In this document: positions 35,224 to 45,964 of the stretch, piece by piece
Position numbering within the stretch: position 1 is the stretch's first letter
How the letters are laid out: each line of letters opens with the position of its first letter
Origin: Atopobium sp. oral taxon 416
Lineage (GTDB): Bacteria > Actinomycetota > Coriobacteriia > Coriobacteriales > Atopobiaceae
Direction of reading: 5' to 3'
DNA length: 64,000 nucleotides
Assembly: GCF_018128285.1 (NCBI RefSeq)
Contig: NZ_CP072380.1
Span: 434,001 to 498,000 of the forward strand
Made by a program: the position numbers and the translations under genes
The notes under the pieces: generated by a model
Databases searched by the model: none
Seen by the model: the letters and a program-made list of their open reading frames with translations, nothing else
What the model was told of the DNA's origin: nothing

Positions 35224-35378
35224 ATCGGGATTTGAGCGGAATTCCCGCGTGAGGTGAGCGGACCCTGCGCAATTGTGCCAGGGTCCGCCCCCGTCAGAAG
35301 CGGAGGTGTGGGTCCCTAATCCGAGCCTCCCGCGTCGCCGACCGCGGACATGAGGGCGTGCTCACGCGGTATGGGCCC

Positions 35379-35413
35379 TGTCAATATAATGGACAGAGGA
35401 ATCTCAGATTTTT
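35379..35413. repeat. Solo IS3 right terminal repeat
   Basis: TGTCAATATAATGGACAGAG and the next bases equal the complement of the right end of the IS3 copies at 39971 and 49494. No IS3 coding sequence adjoins; an ISL3 end begins immediately, suggesting ISL3 inserted at or beside an IS3 terminus. Confidence 0.65.
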
Positions 35414-36203
35414 AGAGTCTTCGGTAGTTTCTGTGGGTGAGAAGTTCATCTAAGCAGCCTTCTTCTTCGTGCTTTCCTCGGCCCTTCCCGGAAGCGTCGG
35501 CCTGCTGTCGGAGCACCTCAATATGAGCACTCCGATGAGGTTGTCGGTGTTGCGGAAGCCATAGCCCATCCTGACCGTCATCTTGATCTTGTTGTTGATC
35601 GCCTCGACGCGGCCGTTGCCTATGCCAAGCTCGGCCGTCCCTGCCCTGAACACGGCCCGCAGGTCCTCTTTTTAGCTCCCAGGCCCTGAACAAGCGCGAA
35701 GCGGCTGCCCTTGATCGCGTCGGCGGCCTTCTTCGCAACCTGCCATTCCTTACAGCGCACCTCGTCGAGCGTATCGGTTATCCCTTGCACGACATGGAAC
35801 GGGTCCATGACCCACCGCGCGCCGTCGGCGGTGATAACCTCGATAGCGCGCCTCTGCTCTCAGGTGAGCTCGTCGAAAAACAGATTCAGCACATCCTTGC
35901 CGTACTCCTTGTGGGCCCATATCAGCCATCTCCGGTCGTGGTCGATAACGACAATCAGGTACTTGTGGTCCTTCTTGTAGGAGGTCTTATCGATCCCGAT
36001 GCGCCTTGCGCCCTCGAAGCGCCCCTTGCCGCGCGCGGCCTGCAGATCGGTGTAGACGCGCGCGCACACCTCACCGAGCGTGTGCCACTCCACGCGCGAG
36101 CGCCGCGACAGTGCTGGCCGGATCCGTGCAGCGCCAGGCACGCCACCCACTCTCAAAGTTGTACGTGAAGCGCGATTTGCGCCTCGCCCAGGGCAGCGAC
36201 TGG
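35414..36203 (-). mobile_element. ISL3-family element remnant (copy 3)
   Basis: The reverse strand reads WHTLGEVCARVYTDLQAARG, RRIGIDKTSYKKDHKYLIVV, VLNLFFDELT, a TGA, then EVITADGARWVMDPFHVVQG, and in another frame NGRVEAINNKIKMTVRMGYG. This is the catalytic and C-terminal part of an ISL3/IS1165-type transposase with one nonsense and one frameshift lesion. The N-terminal zinc-finger part is missing where IS256 begins. Confidence 0.78.
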
Positions 36204-36973
36204 TTACGTCCGTAAAGTGGTGTAAAAACGGGAGCGAGCCAGAGGCCCGTCTTCCAAGTAAACTTGCAATCACCAAAAGGCACAGAGAATCGAAGGCCGG
36301 GCATGGCTCGAATCAATATTACCCTCGAAAGCGACAAGATAGCGCAGGTCCTTACGGATTCCAGAGAGGATGCGTTTCGGCTCCTCTTGCAGCAGTCCCC
36401 CAACGCGATCCTGTCAGCAAACTCCGCCGAGCAGCTGCGCGCCGAGCCCTACGAGCAAACGCAGGAGCGGACCGACTTCCGCAACGGCACCCGCAAGAGC
36501 TCCCTCGTCACCAGGGTCGGCACGGTCGAGCTCGCCGTCTCGCGCCACCGCAACGTCTCGTTCAAGACGCTCGTGTTCGACAACTACAGGCGCGCCGAGG
36601 CCGCCCTGGTCCTCGCGATGGCCGAGATGGTCGTCGGCGGCGTTTCGATAGCCAAGGTCGGCCGCGTGATGGAGGAGATCTGCGGCAGGGGCTTCTCCAA
36701 GCAGGCCGTCTCGCAGGCCTGCTCCGAGCTCGACGAGGCGCTCGAGAGGTTTCGCAACCGCCCCATAGAGGGCGGCCGCGTCAGGCCGAAGGCGCTGCTC
36801 GTGGCCGCCGGGCTGACGCCGACGGGCGGCAAGGAGGTGCTCGGCGTCGAGCTCGCCGACGGCGAGACTTAAGGGGCCTGGTCGAGCTTCCTGTCCTCGC
36901 TCGCCGCGCGCGGCCTGGCGGGCGTGCGCGTGGTCACCTCCGACGCCTGCGAGAGGCTGGTAGCGGCCTGAGC
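36204..36973 (+). mobile_element. IS256-family element, truncated
   Basis: The left end shows GTAAAGTGGTGTAAAAACG, typical of IS256 termini. A frame from 36303 encodes MARINITLESDKIAQVLTDS and runs through KSSLVTRVGTVELAVSRHRN and FSKQAVSQACSELDEALERF, the start of a mutator-type transposase. Around residue 180 the segment with the first catalytic Asp is deleted (RPIEGGRV joins PKALLVAAG), and a TAA follows at about 36870. IS3 cuts the rest at 36974. Confidence 0.78.
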
Positions 36974-39971
36974 TGTAATCTTTTGGTGGACAGTGGGATT
37001 CAGGGACTAACAACAGATATGCTCTGTCCAGATACCCACCTACCAACACCAGCAGATTGAAGAGATGAGATGTCGCTGAGCGCAAGCGAGATAGAGAAGG
37101 CAAAGTCCCGCACGAAGCCGGAAACACCCAAACACTACACTGAGGAAGTATCACCTCGAGGCCATCGACTACTACAGGAAGGCACGTAAGGCCAACCCGA
37201 AGAAGAGCATCAGAGAATGCGCCGCAAAGCTTGAGGCCAACGACAAGACCTTAAACGACTGGATCATCAAGCACAACAAGACCGGAAGGGTGACCCAGGC
37301 AAGGACCGAGGAGCAGAAGGAGCTCGACAGGGCCAACAGGCGCATACACGAGCTCGAGAGCGAAAATAAGTTCCTAAAAAAGAGGCAGCCTTCTTCGCCG
37401 GGGTCCTCTGACGAAGGACAGGTTTTAGCTCATGCTAGCAAAGAGGGCAACCTACAGCGTCTCGATGATGGCACGTGTACTGGAGGTGAGCAGGGCTCAC
37501 TTCTACAGATGGCTCAAGGCCAAAGGCGGTGAGGACCTATGGGGTCCCCTCAAGGAAGTCATCTGTGCGATATGGGAGGAAAGCGACAGGCGCTTCGGCT
37601 TTCGCAAGGTCTGATCCAAGCTCACAGGAGATCCAAAGTTACGCAAAATTTACAGGCACGACCCGCTACCGCGTACGGAGGTGCATGGTCGAGCTGGGAT
37701 AGGCGGCATCTGATCCAATGCATCGAAGAAGACGACGCTGCCCGCACCTGATACCCCCGAGCGCCCCGACCTCATCGGACGGGACTTTTCGTGTCCCGTT
37801 CCGACAGCCAAGCTCATGGGCGATATAACCTATCGCAGGACCACGGCAGGCTTTATATATCTTACCGTCGCGCACCATCTGTGCACACACATGGTGGTGG
37901 GCTGAAGCATACAGGACAACATGAGGGCAGGCCTTGTCGTCTTTGCCCTGAAGATGGCATATTCGCGCGGATACGTGGCCAAAGGGGCCATATTCTAAGC
38001 AGCCCAGGCAGCCAGTACATAAGCTCAAAGCTGGCCGCCTGCTCAGCCGTACACGACGTGAGGCTCTCCGTGGGGAGAACCGGAAGCTGCCACGACAATG
38101 CGGTCGCCGAATCGTTTTTCGCCACGCTCAAGAACGTGTGGTACTACCACAAGCGCCTCTTAGACGCATCCACGACCAAGCACAAGGCACACAAGTTTAA
38201 TCGAGTCGTACTACAACCGCTTCCGCCCGCATAAGTCCATAGGAGATCGCGTGCCGGTAGAGGTGATGCAGGTCGCATAAAAAGAGGTTCAGTCATAATT
38301 CCTGTTGATAGATAACCTCAGAGGTCATGAGAATTTCCTGCTGGCATCAATGATCTTCAGGAAGAAATATTCATCATCCGGATAGCCGTATCCTTTGCGT
38401 CTCAGTGTCTTGATCATCTGGTTGGTTCCTTCAACTTTGCCGGATGAGATATGAACTCGTGCATGAGAGATAATTCCTTTCATGTGGTTCTTAAGCAGCT
38501 TGGCAAACCACATGAAATGCTTGTTCTTAGTTGCTTTGCAGGTGCGTATGATCCGGTTAATATGAATCTTCATGCCTCTTTCGGTATTTGCTTTGTATGC
38601 TTTATTAAGCTGTTCTTCTACCAGATCCATGGTGAAGAACAGCTTGTTTTCATCCAACAGCTTCTTGTATTCTTCTTCAATTCCTGCTTTTTTGCTTCAC
38701 CTTTGGCTTTTTGAACAGATCGCTTCCTTTGGCAATGATTTTGCCCGCTTTGGCAGCTTTCTCTTTCTGCTTGCTGGTCTCAGTATTTGTCATCAGGACA
38801 TATTTGGAGCCTTTGAGAACTTTGACAGCTTCTGTATTGCCTTCTTCTATCAGGCGTTTCTGTTCCTCTTTACGGACTTTTGATACCACCTTGTCATTGA
38901 AGTTTTTGATCAGATGGAGATGGTCATAGACAATATCTAGCCACCCACAGCGTTTCTTGAAAGCTTCTTCAAAGTCACTGTTCATATCACAGACCACAGC
39001 CTTGACGTTTTTCATCCAGTCGATGCCGATCCAGTCAATAAAGTCATATACAGTCTGTTTCTTCTTGCCACAGGCAAGGTAGAGCACATCTCCGCTCTTC
39101 ATGTCCATGATCAACGTAGCGCATCTATGGCCTTTATGAAGAAGGAATTCATCAATGCCAAGATACTTTGAGTATTCTGTAGGCTTCTTCAGTTCCTTAC
39201 CTTTACCGTTGACGGTATACAGTTCCTGAAGACGCTTCTTATCGATTCCCTTGACGCTATTCTTGCTTAAAACCGGCAATGATGGATATTTCCTTCATTG
39301 TCAGTTAAAAGCGAAGCAGATCGCATGTATAGTTCTCAAGAGCAGCTCTAATCAGATGTCCCTGAGCCTTGAAATCTACGGGTTCTGTATAAGTGCTAGC
39401 CGCACAGTTCTTATTCTGGCAGAGTGCTCGCTGCTTGGATACAACGATGTGAGTATAGATACCTCCCATAGCAATGTGTTTCAAGTCAACCTCGGCTGTG
39501 CCGTTATACACCGTCTTCTGGCTACACAAGCTGCACTAGATCGGCTGTCCGTTCAGACGATTCAGCTTTCCCTTAAAGAAGTATTCAGTGACTTTGCGCT
39601 TGGCAGGTCTAGATGATGTGCCCACAGAGATCTCTTTAACGGCCATCTCCGGCATACCAACCTGGGTAAAGGAGGGCAGACCTGATGAGAATGTTAAAAT
39701 GCCACTCAGGAGCTGTATATCAGAAATTGAATCAATCAGATCATAGGTATCAGCACGAAGATCTTCTGATCTTGTATCAAGCAATTCTCCCTGAATAAGC
39801 GGCTGTGTGTTAACATGCATATGGATCTCCTATTTTGTATGTTTGGTCACACACAATTATACGAGATCCATTTTTATATTCGTACTATATCTCCGTCCCA
39901 CATGGCGTCATATCAACAGGTTTTGGGATTGAGCCAAAAAATCTGAGATTCCTCTGTCCGTTATATTGACA
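36974..39971 (+). mobile_element. IS3-family element (copy E), interrupted by a low-GC ISL3 element
   Basis: The left end is TGTAATCTTTTGGTGGACAG (36974); the right end complements TGTCAATATAATGGACAGAG (ends 39971). OrfA-like frames near 37145-37440 read RKARKANPKKSIRECAAKLE and ELESENKFLKK; orfB-like frames from 37432 read MLAKRATYSVSMMARVLEVS and TAKLMGDITYRRTTAGFIYL. TGA follows FRKV, another TGA replaces the Trp after HMVVG, and TAA follows GAIF. The same stops occur in copy F. The ISL3 insertion sits near the right end. Confidence 0.82.
38287..39935 (-). mobile_element. Low-GC ISL3-family element inserted in IS3
   Basis: The ends are GGTTCAGTCATAATTCCTGT at 38287 and a related inverted end finishing GAGCC at 39935, both containing CCTGTTGATA. 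Flanking A-runs look like target duplication. The reverse strand encodes an ISL3 transposase in about four frames: MHVNTQPLIQGELLDTRSED (from 39820), HIAMGGIYTHIVVSKQRALC, GIDEFLLHKGHRCATLIMDM, DHLHLIKNFNDKVVSKVRKE and VEGTNQMIKTLRRKGYGYPD (to 38325). Base content is clearly lower than in neighbouring elements (26 of 60 G+C at 38761-38820), pointing to a Firmicutes-like origin. Confidence 0.82.
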
Positions 39972-39974
39972 GGG

Positions 39975-40774
39975 CTCAAGCAGCTATGAGTATGCCTCCC
40001 ATACCCTGGAGCGTGGCGAGAGTGGAGCGCACACGCAGGCCCGCGCCTCGGTCGTTGTCTCCTTCGACAGCAGCCAGGGGAGATACGGATACCGCCGCAT
40101 CGCCTCGGAGACCGGCCTCGGCGAATGGACCGTGAGGAAGATCATGAAGGAGGAGGGCCTCGAGGCGAAGGCGGCGAAGAGGCGCAGGCGCTACAGCTCC
40201 TATGCAGGCGAGATATCGGATGCCTCGGACAACCCTGCTCAGGGGCGCAAACGGCGCCCACCATTTCGGCGCCGATGCCCCCAACGAGGTATGGATCACG
40301 CACGTCACGAAATTCAGGATCCCTGCCGGCAAGGCCTACCTCTCTCCCATAGTCGACTGCTTTGACGGCATGCCCATAAGCTGGAGCATCTCCTGCTCTC
40401 CCGATGCCGAGATGGCCAACTCGTCGCTTCTCGGCGCATGCAGCCAGCTCGGGGAGGGCGAGCATCCGATCGTTCACAGCGACTGCGGCTGCCACTACAG
40501 GTGGCCCGGATGGATCGGCATCTGCAGCGAATATGGCCTCAGGAGATCGATGTCGCGCAAGGGCTCAAGCCCCGACAATGCCAGGGCGGAGGGACTGTCC
40601 AGAAGGCTGAAGGTGGAGTTCTTCTACGGATGCGACTGGACGGGAGTCACGATGGAGAGGTTCATGGAGCTTCTGGACGAGTATCTGGTATGGTATCGGG
40701 ACGAGAAGATCAAGAGCGATCTCGGATACAGGAGCCCCATGCAGTACCGGAAGGATCTGGGGCTGGCAGCGTAG
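39975..40774 (+). pseudogene. IS3-family orfB remnant (different subgroup)
   Basis: Forward frames join as GRYGYRRIASETGLGEWTVR, KIMKEEGLEAKAAKRRRRYS, then after a frameshift near 40240 NEVWITHVTKFRIPAGKAYL, SPIVDCFDGMPISWSIS, NARAEGLSRRLKVEFFYG and MELLDEYLVWYRDEKIKSDL. This is the integrase core of an IS150-like orfB. The 5' part is cut off at the end of IS3 copy E. It is distinct in sequence from copies E and F. Confidence 0.8.
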
Positions 40775-40789
40775 GAATCAGGTCCAAAT

Positions 40790-40992
40790 TAACCACCGCA
40801 GTTCCGGCATACATTGAGCGACCAGACGGGCATGATGGCTTTCACCATGTCGCTTGCTGGCTTCCCGATGATGTCTGGGAAGGCAATTTTGGATTCTCCG
40901 AGGACGACGTTGCCCGCTTCAAGGACATAGTGCATTCCTGCGCTCATCTGCTGCTCGAGTTTGCGGCGGGCGGAAGATTTGAGAACGTCTGA
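40790..40992 (+). pseudogene. Small unidentified protein, 5' truncated
   Basis: A clear coding style resumes after the IS3 remnant: VPAYIERPDGHDGFHHVACW, LPDDVWEGNFGFSEDDVARF and a stop at 40990-40992. No start codon with an RBS is present, so the N-terminus was probably removed by the insertion. The family is not recognised with certainty. Confidence 0.4.
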
Positions 40993-41018
40993 GACTTCTG
41001 GGCGGGTACTGCTTTTCG

Positions 41019-42281
41019 TTAGGCTCTCCGCGAATACTTCGTCCCTCTGCCTCTTCCACTGCGTTCCACCAGGTTTTTCTGCTCGAGCGAAGCAAGGAGA
41101 CGTCCTGTCGTCGAAAGGCTCATGTCGCAGGCGTTCGCAATCTGCTTTCGAGACATGAGCATTCCTGTGGGCAATGCATTCAGGACTGCTTTTTCTTCTA
41201 CTGTTGTGGCAGGATGGGAGCCGAACGTGGGAAGCGTTACACGGATGCTCGCATCGAGCACATCGAAGCGAGGAGGCAGTTCCCCCTCTGGATAGGCTTC
41301 CCGGATGCGCGGAACTCCGGACCCGAAGAGTTCGATATAGCCCAGTCTGAACATGACCGTGGCAAGGGTCGGATTTCTAGGTACAGATAGACCACCTGCA
41401 AGGTAGGCCTCTCTCTCGATCCCTGAGGGGAGCGAGCCAGGAGATGTTACCACAACACGGTCAGGGTGCATCGCGACTGTAATGGTAGCCAGCATATCCC
41501 ATGCGCGATGCGCAATTGCGTCGGCGAGCGTCTCCCGGAGAGCATCCAGAGGCAATCTTTCGCTCCGCTCTCTGGTGGTTGCTGTTACTTTTTCGAATGT
41601 ATAGTTTCTTTCGGCAATGCCTATTGTCCTATCGAGTTGGTCGAGCACCGAGCATCCCCCTATGCGCGCTCTCTCGAGAATCTCCGATGTGCTCTCGCCG
41701 AACCTCATGATATCGATTCCAGGAAAGGGATTGGAATCGGACAGAAGTGCAGCAGCATTCACGAGCTGGCCGTCTGCATCCGCTAGCCCAAGCGTCCGCA
41801 AGGTGTTCCTGTCGAATCTGTCGACCCCGAGTCTGTCATGCAGACGCTGCTTGAGGGAGCCGAACTCCATCTTCTGGTTGTCTGCCGGCAGCTGATCGAA
41901 AGACATGTGCTTACCGGCGAGCACGAGCCGTTTCAGCTCCAGCGGACCTGCCTCTATGGTCGAAGAGTCGTTTCTGATGTATGCCTTCCCTTCGTAGAGG
42001 TAAGGCTTGTCCGGCCCTTCGAATACGGTAAGGGTCATAGTGCCAGATCTGCTGTCAACCTCTATTGTGTAGCGGGGTCGTGGATCGATGGAGTCATGGA
42101 TCATGTGCTCCACGCGCAGACAATCTTTATCGATGTCAGGAAGGCCCACGATAGTGCCATCATCCGCCATGCCGAAGATGATGCTGCCTGTCCGGTAGTT
42201 TGCATATGCGCTGACTGTTTTAAGGAAAGACTTGGATACCGAGATTTTGAGCTCTCGGTCTTTAGACTCGGGCAGAGCTAT
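41019..42281 (-). CDS. AlbA_2 (Schlafen-like) / HATPase_c_4 ATP-binding regulator
   Basis: About 420 residues if translation begins at ATA 42281, 7 bases after AGGAGG. Starting at ATG 42170 would remove the conserved AlbA_2 opening ESKDRELKISVSKSFLKTVS and GSIIFGMADDG. The middle holds LPLDALRETLADAIAHRAWD and SPGSLPSGIEREAYLAGGLS, typical of the ATPase-like domain (HATPase_c_4), and the C-terminus is a winged helix (SRKQIANACDMSLSTTGRLL). Such proteins are annotated as RecG-like or ATP-binding transcriptional regulators and are common in accessory regions. The ATA start (probably a mutated ATG) may reduce expression. Confidence 0.78.
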   Translation of the reverse strand: MALPESKDRELKISVSKSFLKTVSAYANYRTGSIIFGMADDGTIVGLPDIDKDCLRVEHMIHDSIDPRPRYTIEVDSRSGTMTLTVFEGPDKPYLYEGKAYIRNDSSTIEAGPLELKRLVLAGKHMSFDQLPADNQKMEFGSLKQRLHDRLGVDRFDRNTLRTLGLADADGQLVNAAALLSDSNPFPGIDIMRFGESTSEILERARIGGCSVLDQLDRTIGIAERNYTFEKVTATTRERSERLPLDALRETLADAIAHRAWDMLATITVAMHPDRVVVTSPGSLPSGIEREAYLAGGLSVPRNPTLATVMFRLGYIELFGSGVPRIREAYPEGELPPRFDVLDASIRVTLPTFGSHPATTVEEKAVLNALPTGMLMSRKQIANACDMSLSTTGRLLASLEQKNLVERSGRGRGTKYSRRA

Positions 42282-42309
42282 GGTACGACCTCCTGAGCAC
42301 AGCGAATGG

Positions 42310-42391
42310 ACTAGAAAAAAATTATCTTGACCAATTATAATCCTATTTATAGTCCCAGTATTGCTTGGTAATTGACCAGAAAAAATTAGCT
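42310..42391. promoter_or_regulatory. AT-rich promoter region with imperfect direct repeats
   Basis: On the forward strand CTAGAAAAAAATTATCT (about 42311-42327) and CCAGAAAAAATTAGCT (about 42377-42392) are imperfect direct repeats some 66 bp apart. Both adjoin TTGACCA-type words. A TATAAT-like element lies between them on the reverse strand (about 42334-42341). The block sits directly upstream of the AlbA_2 gene and may hold its operators. The following 42400-42645 is open in one forward frame but has no recognisable product. Confidence 0.4.
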
Positions 42392-42657
42392 AGTCAATCA
42401 GTCTGAACGGATATAGCCATTGTCTATGCTGTCACGCAGGGGACACTGGCATCAGAAGAGGACGCTACCTGGCAAGCCATATTTACGTCCGCCTGGGTGC
42501 GTGCTAAGATGGAACGCCTGGACAGGGTAGCATCTGGACAATGTATTCCAGAGGCAAAAGGGATCTGTCACAGCATAGCCGGAGGCGGAGTTTCCGCCAC
42601 TGAACTGATGGATCCGTCCGTATCCTATCTGCAGCTTCCTGTCCCTTGGAGGAATAC

Positions 42658-43878
42658 TTGCCAGAGTATCTATCGAAGCCTTCCGAGGGGGCATATGCCC
42701 TCCGTCTAGCCTTCACCACCTTCTTTCGTGCGCTGGGTTTCCAGGCTACCTACTTTGTCGGCATCATCGGCTCTGCGACCTACCTTCTAGGTGCTGATGC
42801 GATGGAGGCCTCCTTGCTCGTCGTCCTCCTCAATGTCACGTTTGTGGCTGCAGGGGCCGCAGCAGGCGTCGTTGTCGACCGTATCGGGCCGAGGATGACG
42901 ATGCTTTTCTTCCTTGCTCTCCTGGGCGTCACCGGCATCATCGGTGTCGCCTTCCCGATGGGCATGATGTTGCTTGTGGTCGTGAATGTGCTCGAAGGGA
43001 TTGCCGGGGGCTTCTGCATGACGGCAAGCTCTGCCTATCCGCGCTATCTCGCAGATGATGCTGCCGTGCTCCAGAAGATCAACAGCTACAACAATACGGC
43101 CCTCTGCGTTGCCGTTATCGCAGGGCCACTCATCGGCGGCTGGCTCACGGTGCTCTTCACGAGCCAGATGGTGTTTGCGGTCCTGCCGGTCTCGTCGTCG
43201 ATATCGGCGCTCTTCGTCTGGAAGCTGCCGGAGCTTTTGCATCCTGAAGGCACAGAGAAGAGGGAGGGGGAGGGCTTCTGGAAACAGCTTGCCGAGGGCA
43301 TCCATATCGTGTTCTCCCACCCGGTGATCGCAGCGCTCTTCCTGATCTATTTCCTCGGCTACTTTGCCTACGGCGCCTTCGACTCGCTCGAGTCGCTCTT
43401 CTACCGCGATGTGCTCAGGGTGGGCTCTGAGTGGATGGGATGGCTCTCTTCAGCAGCAGGTCTGGGATCGACGGTAGGTGCCTTGGCGGTGTTGCGCTTC
43501 TCCACAAAGCGGCTCTCTCTCGAGACGATCGCCCTTCTCCTTGTCGTAATCGGCGTGGGCTCCATGGTGTACGTAGGAACGGCTTCTGTCGCTATCGCTC
43601 TTATAGGCCAGCTCATCGCTGGCTTCGGCTTTGGCGCCATGGGGCCCGTGAAGGACACGGTGCTCCAGAGGAACTGCGACATCCGCTACATAGGGCGTGC
43701 CACCTCGGTCCTCTCTGTCGGCATGAACTCTGCTGGTACGCTGCCGCTCCTGATCGCTCCTTCCGTGGCGGATGTCTTCGGTGTGCAAGCAGCCCTCTTT
43801 GGTGTCTCCACCATCGCTGCTGTCATAGGCGCTCTGGCTCTTGCCTGGACGCATGTGGGCAACCCGAAAGAGGCATAA
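42658..43878 (+). CDS. Major facilitator superfamily transporter (drug-export type)
   Basis: A protein of about 406 residues with 12 predicted membrane spans in two halves. The first half has RLAFTTFFRALGFQATYFVG and AGVVVDRIGPRMTMLFFLAL, where DRIGPR is the loop 2-3 MFS signature. The C-half has LIAGFGFGAMGPVKDTVLQR. It resembles the MFS_3/DHA3 group that includes macrolide exporters, but the substrate is unknown. The start is taken as TTG 42658, 5 bases after GGAGG (42648-42652); no better start is seen upstream. A broken metal ATPase follows. Confidence 0.85.
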   Translation: MPEYLSKPSEGAYALRLAFTTFFRALGFQATYFVGIIGSATYLLGADAMEASLLVVLLNVTFVAAGAAAGVVVDRIGPRMTMLFFLALLGVTGIIGVAFPMGMMLLVVVNVLEGIAGGFCMTASSAYPRYLADDAAVLQKINSYNNTALCVAVIAGPLIGGWLTVLFTSQMVFAVLPVSSSISALFVWKLPELLHPEGTEKREGEGFWKQLAEGIHIVFSHPVIAALFLIYFLGYFAYGAFDSLESLFYRDVLRVGSEWMGWLSSAAGLGSTVGALAVLRFSTKRLSLETIALLLVVIGVGSMVYVGTASVAIALIGQLIAGFGFGAMGPVKDTVLQRNCDIRYIGRATSVLSVGMNSAGTLPLLIAPSVADVFGVQAALFGVSTIAAVIGALALAWTHVGNPKEA

Positions 43879-44204
43879 GGACGCCACGCCTGCTGGAAGC
43901 GGTGCTGCCGAGTCTCCAGCGACGCCGCTCGCCCATTGGGATGCACAGGGCGCATACATGTTCATCCAAATCTAGGGGCCGATCTGCTTATCGTCGCCCC
44001 ATTCAGAGAGCAGCGCGGCGATGCCCTCTGCATTCAGCATGGCACGATAGGCCTCCGATGCAAGGTTCTCTTAGGGAGGTTTTCCCACCTTCGGGTTGAA
44101 GGGGAGACCTCCGGCTGTGACTGACTTGGTTAGGAACATGCTGATAGCATCGGAGAGGCTTGGCTCCTGGCGAACAGAGATTTCTGTTGCGTCTTCTCTT
44201 GGAT

Positions 44205-45743
44205 GGTGGCAGTGCGTACCGTTATCCCGGCCCTTCTTATCGCTGCGGCTCTCATTGTGCTCCCCATCTCCCTGTCCCTCGTGTGCCCGAACTGAGACAT
44301 GGCCGAGGTGGAGCCGGGAGATGTGGTCCAGGTCCGGACAGGCGGCAAGATTTCGGCCGACGGAACGGTCCTTTCCAGCTCGGAGACCGTGGACGAGTTG
44401 AGCATCACGGGGGCGCCCATACTGGTGGCAAAGCAGGCGGGAAGTCCGATCTTTGCCAGCGCTATCCTCGGCAATGGCACGCTTGAGCTCACGGCCGAGA
44501 AGGCCAGCGAGGATACCGCATTCGGGAAGATCGTCGAGCGTGTGGAAGAGCCCAGGACTCCAAGACGCCGACAGAGCACTTCATAGACCGGTTCCCGAAG
44601 CGCTATACGCCCGCAGTGCTGGCAATCGCCGTTCTCGTCTGGTTTGTCACACGCAATACAGAGCTTGTGATCACAATCCTTGTACTCGGTTGCCCCGGTG
44701 CCCTCGTGATAGGCGTGTCGGTATCGAATGTGGCCAGCATCGGCAATGGTGTCCGCCATGACATTCTCTTTAAGGCGAGCGATACGGTCACGAGATTCAA
44801 CCAGGTGGATATGGTGCTCTTCGACAAGACGGGAGTGCTGACCTATGGGGCGTCGCAGTTCGTGCGGGAGCTGCTCTTCGGCGACAGCGAGGATCCTGAG
44901 GACAGGGAGAGTGCAGAGGCCCTGCTTGCAAGCGTGGAGAGGGAATCTGGGCACCCGTTTGCACATGCCTTCGCAGGGTGTCTCGAAGATCTGCCACCCC
45001 TCGAGGTGGAGGCGATGGATGCGATCTGGGGTCAGGGCATTGCCTCCCAGGTGGTAGGGCATGAGGTGCTCGCAGGAAACCGCCTCCTTGTGGAGCGCTT
45101 GGGCATTGTGCTTGCCGATGAGGTGAAGAAAGATCTCGATGCTCTGGAGACAGAAGAAGGCCCCCTTGTTCTTGCTGCAGTGGATGGCAGGCTCGTGCTT
45201 GCCCTCGGCATTCGCGGCGAGGTCAGCGAGGGTATGGGGCAGGATCTAGAGGCGTCCAGAAAGCTCGGCGTCCTCTCGGGAGACAGCCAGAAGACTGCAG
45301 AGCGCGTCGGACGCGAGCTCGGACTCGACGAGGTTCGGGCGGGGAGGCCTCCTTCCTGAAGATAAGGCTGCCTATGCACGGTAGCACCAGGAAGCGGGCG
45401 AGGTTGTCGCCTTCGTCAGTGACGGGATCAATGACAGTTCCCCCTGCGGTAGTAGATATCGGCATCATAAAGGATAATGGTACCGATGTCGCAATCGAGG
45501 CACCCGATGTCGTCCTGGTGGGATCGGATTTCCCCAGGATGGCTCATGCCCTGGGGCTTACAAAGGTAACCCGATGGAACATGGCGGAAAAACATCACGA
45601 TCGCTCTCGACATCGTTGCCTTCCTGCTCGTGGGCCTCGTTGCTAGCGCCTGGATGAACATGGCTCTCGGCATGCTCGTGCATGAAGGTAGCATCCTCGT
45701 CGTGATCCTGAATGCGACGCGACTCATGAGATTCTGTATTTGA
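44205..45743 (+). pseudogene. Metal-transporting P-type ATPase pseudogene
   Basis: Pieces in several frames spell a P1B-like ATPase: membrane helix RTVIPALLIAAALIVLPISL, TGA at about 44295, actuator domain DVVQVRTGGKISADGTVLSS, a frameshift near 44570, then LVITILVLGCPGALVIGVSV with the membrane CPx motif as CPG, phosphorylation loop MVLFDKTGVLTYG, nucleotide domain GHPFAHAFAG, SGDSQKTAERVGRELG, a frameshift near 45350, NGTDVAIEAPDVVLVGSD, and final helices ending at 45743. At least four lesions. Together with the MFS exporter it may once have formed an efflux cluster. The 43879-44204 gap shows nothing clear. Confidence 0.82.
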
Positions 45744-45840
45744 TAGCCTCTGAGTTGGGGTTCTGAGCGCCGGAAAGCTACGGCTTTCATCACGAAGATT
45801 TTTCGGGTTTGCGCATGGGCATGCTGCCCATCCCCAGGAT

Positions 45841-45880
45841 GCCCCTTTCTGTCGCTGCTTCGGTATAGACAGAAAGGGGC
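45841..45880. repeat. Perfect 13-bp inverted repeat (hairpin)
   Basis: GCCCCTTTCTGTC (45841-45853) and GACAGAAAGGGGC (45868-45880) enclose 14 bases. It lies between the dead ATPase and the IS21 remnant. There is no T tract, so it may be a weak terminator or an old element end. Confidence 0.5.
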
Positions 45881-45964
45881 AGAAGGAAATGATCGGCGTG
45901 GACAAGATTTAAGATATACGAGAGATGTACAGGAACAAAGAGCCTGATCGCCAGGATCGCGAAG

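Noticed and set aside
37600-37605. TGA codons in the IS3 copies as possible recoded Trp or Sec
   Set aside because: Other stops in the same copies are TAA, host genes use the standard code, and no selenocysteine element is visible; simple decay is the better explanation.
42407-42645. Open forward frame (AVTQGTLASEEDATWQAIF...) before the MFS gene
   Set aside because: No start codon with an RBS and no recognised family; may be the tail of a deleted gene but cannot be supported.
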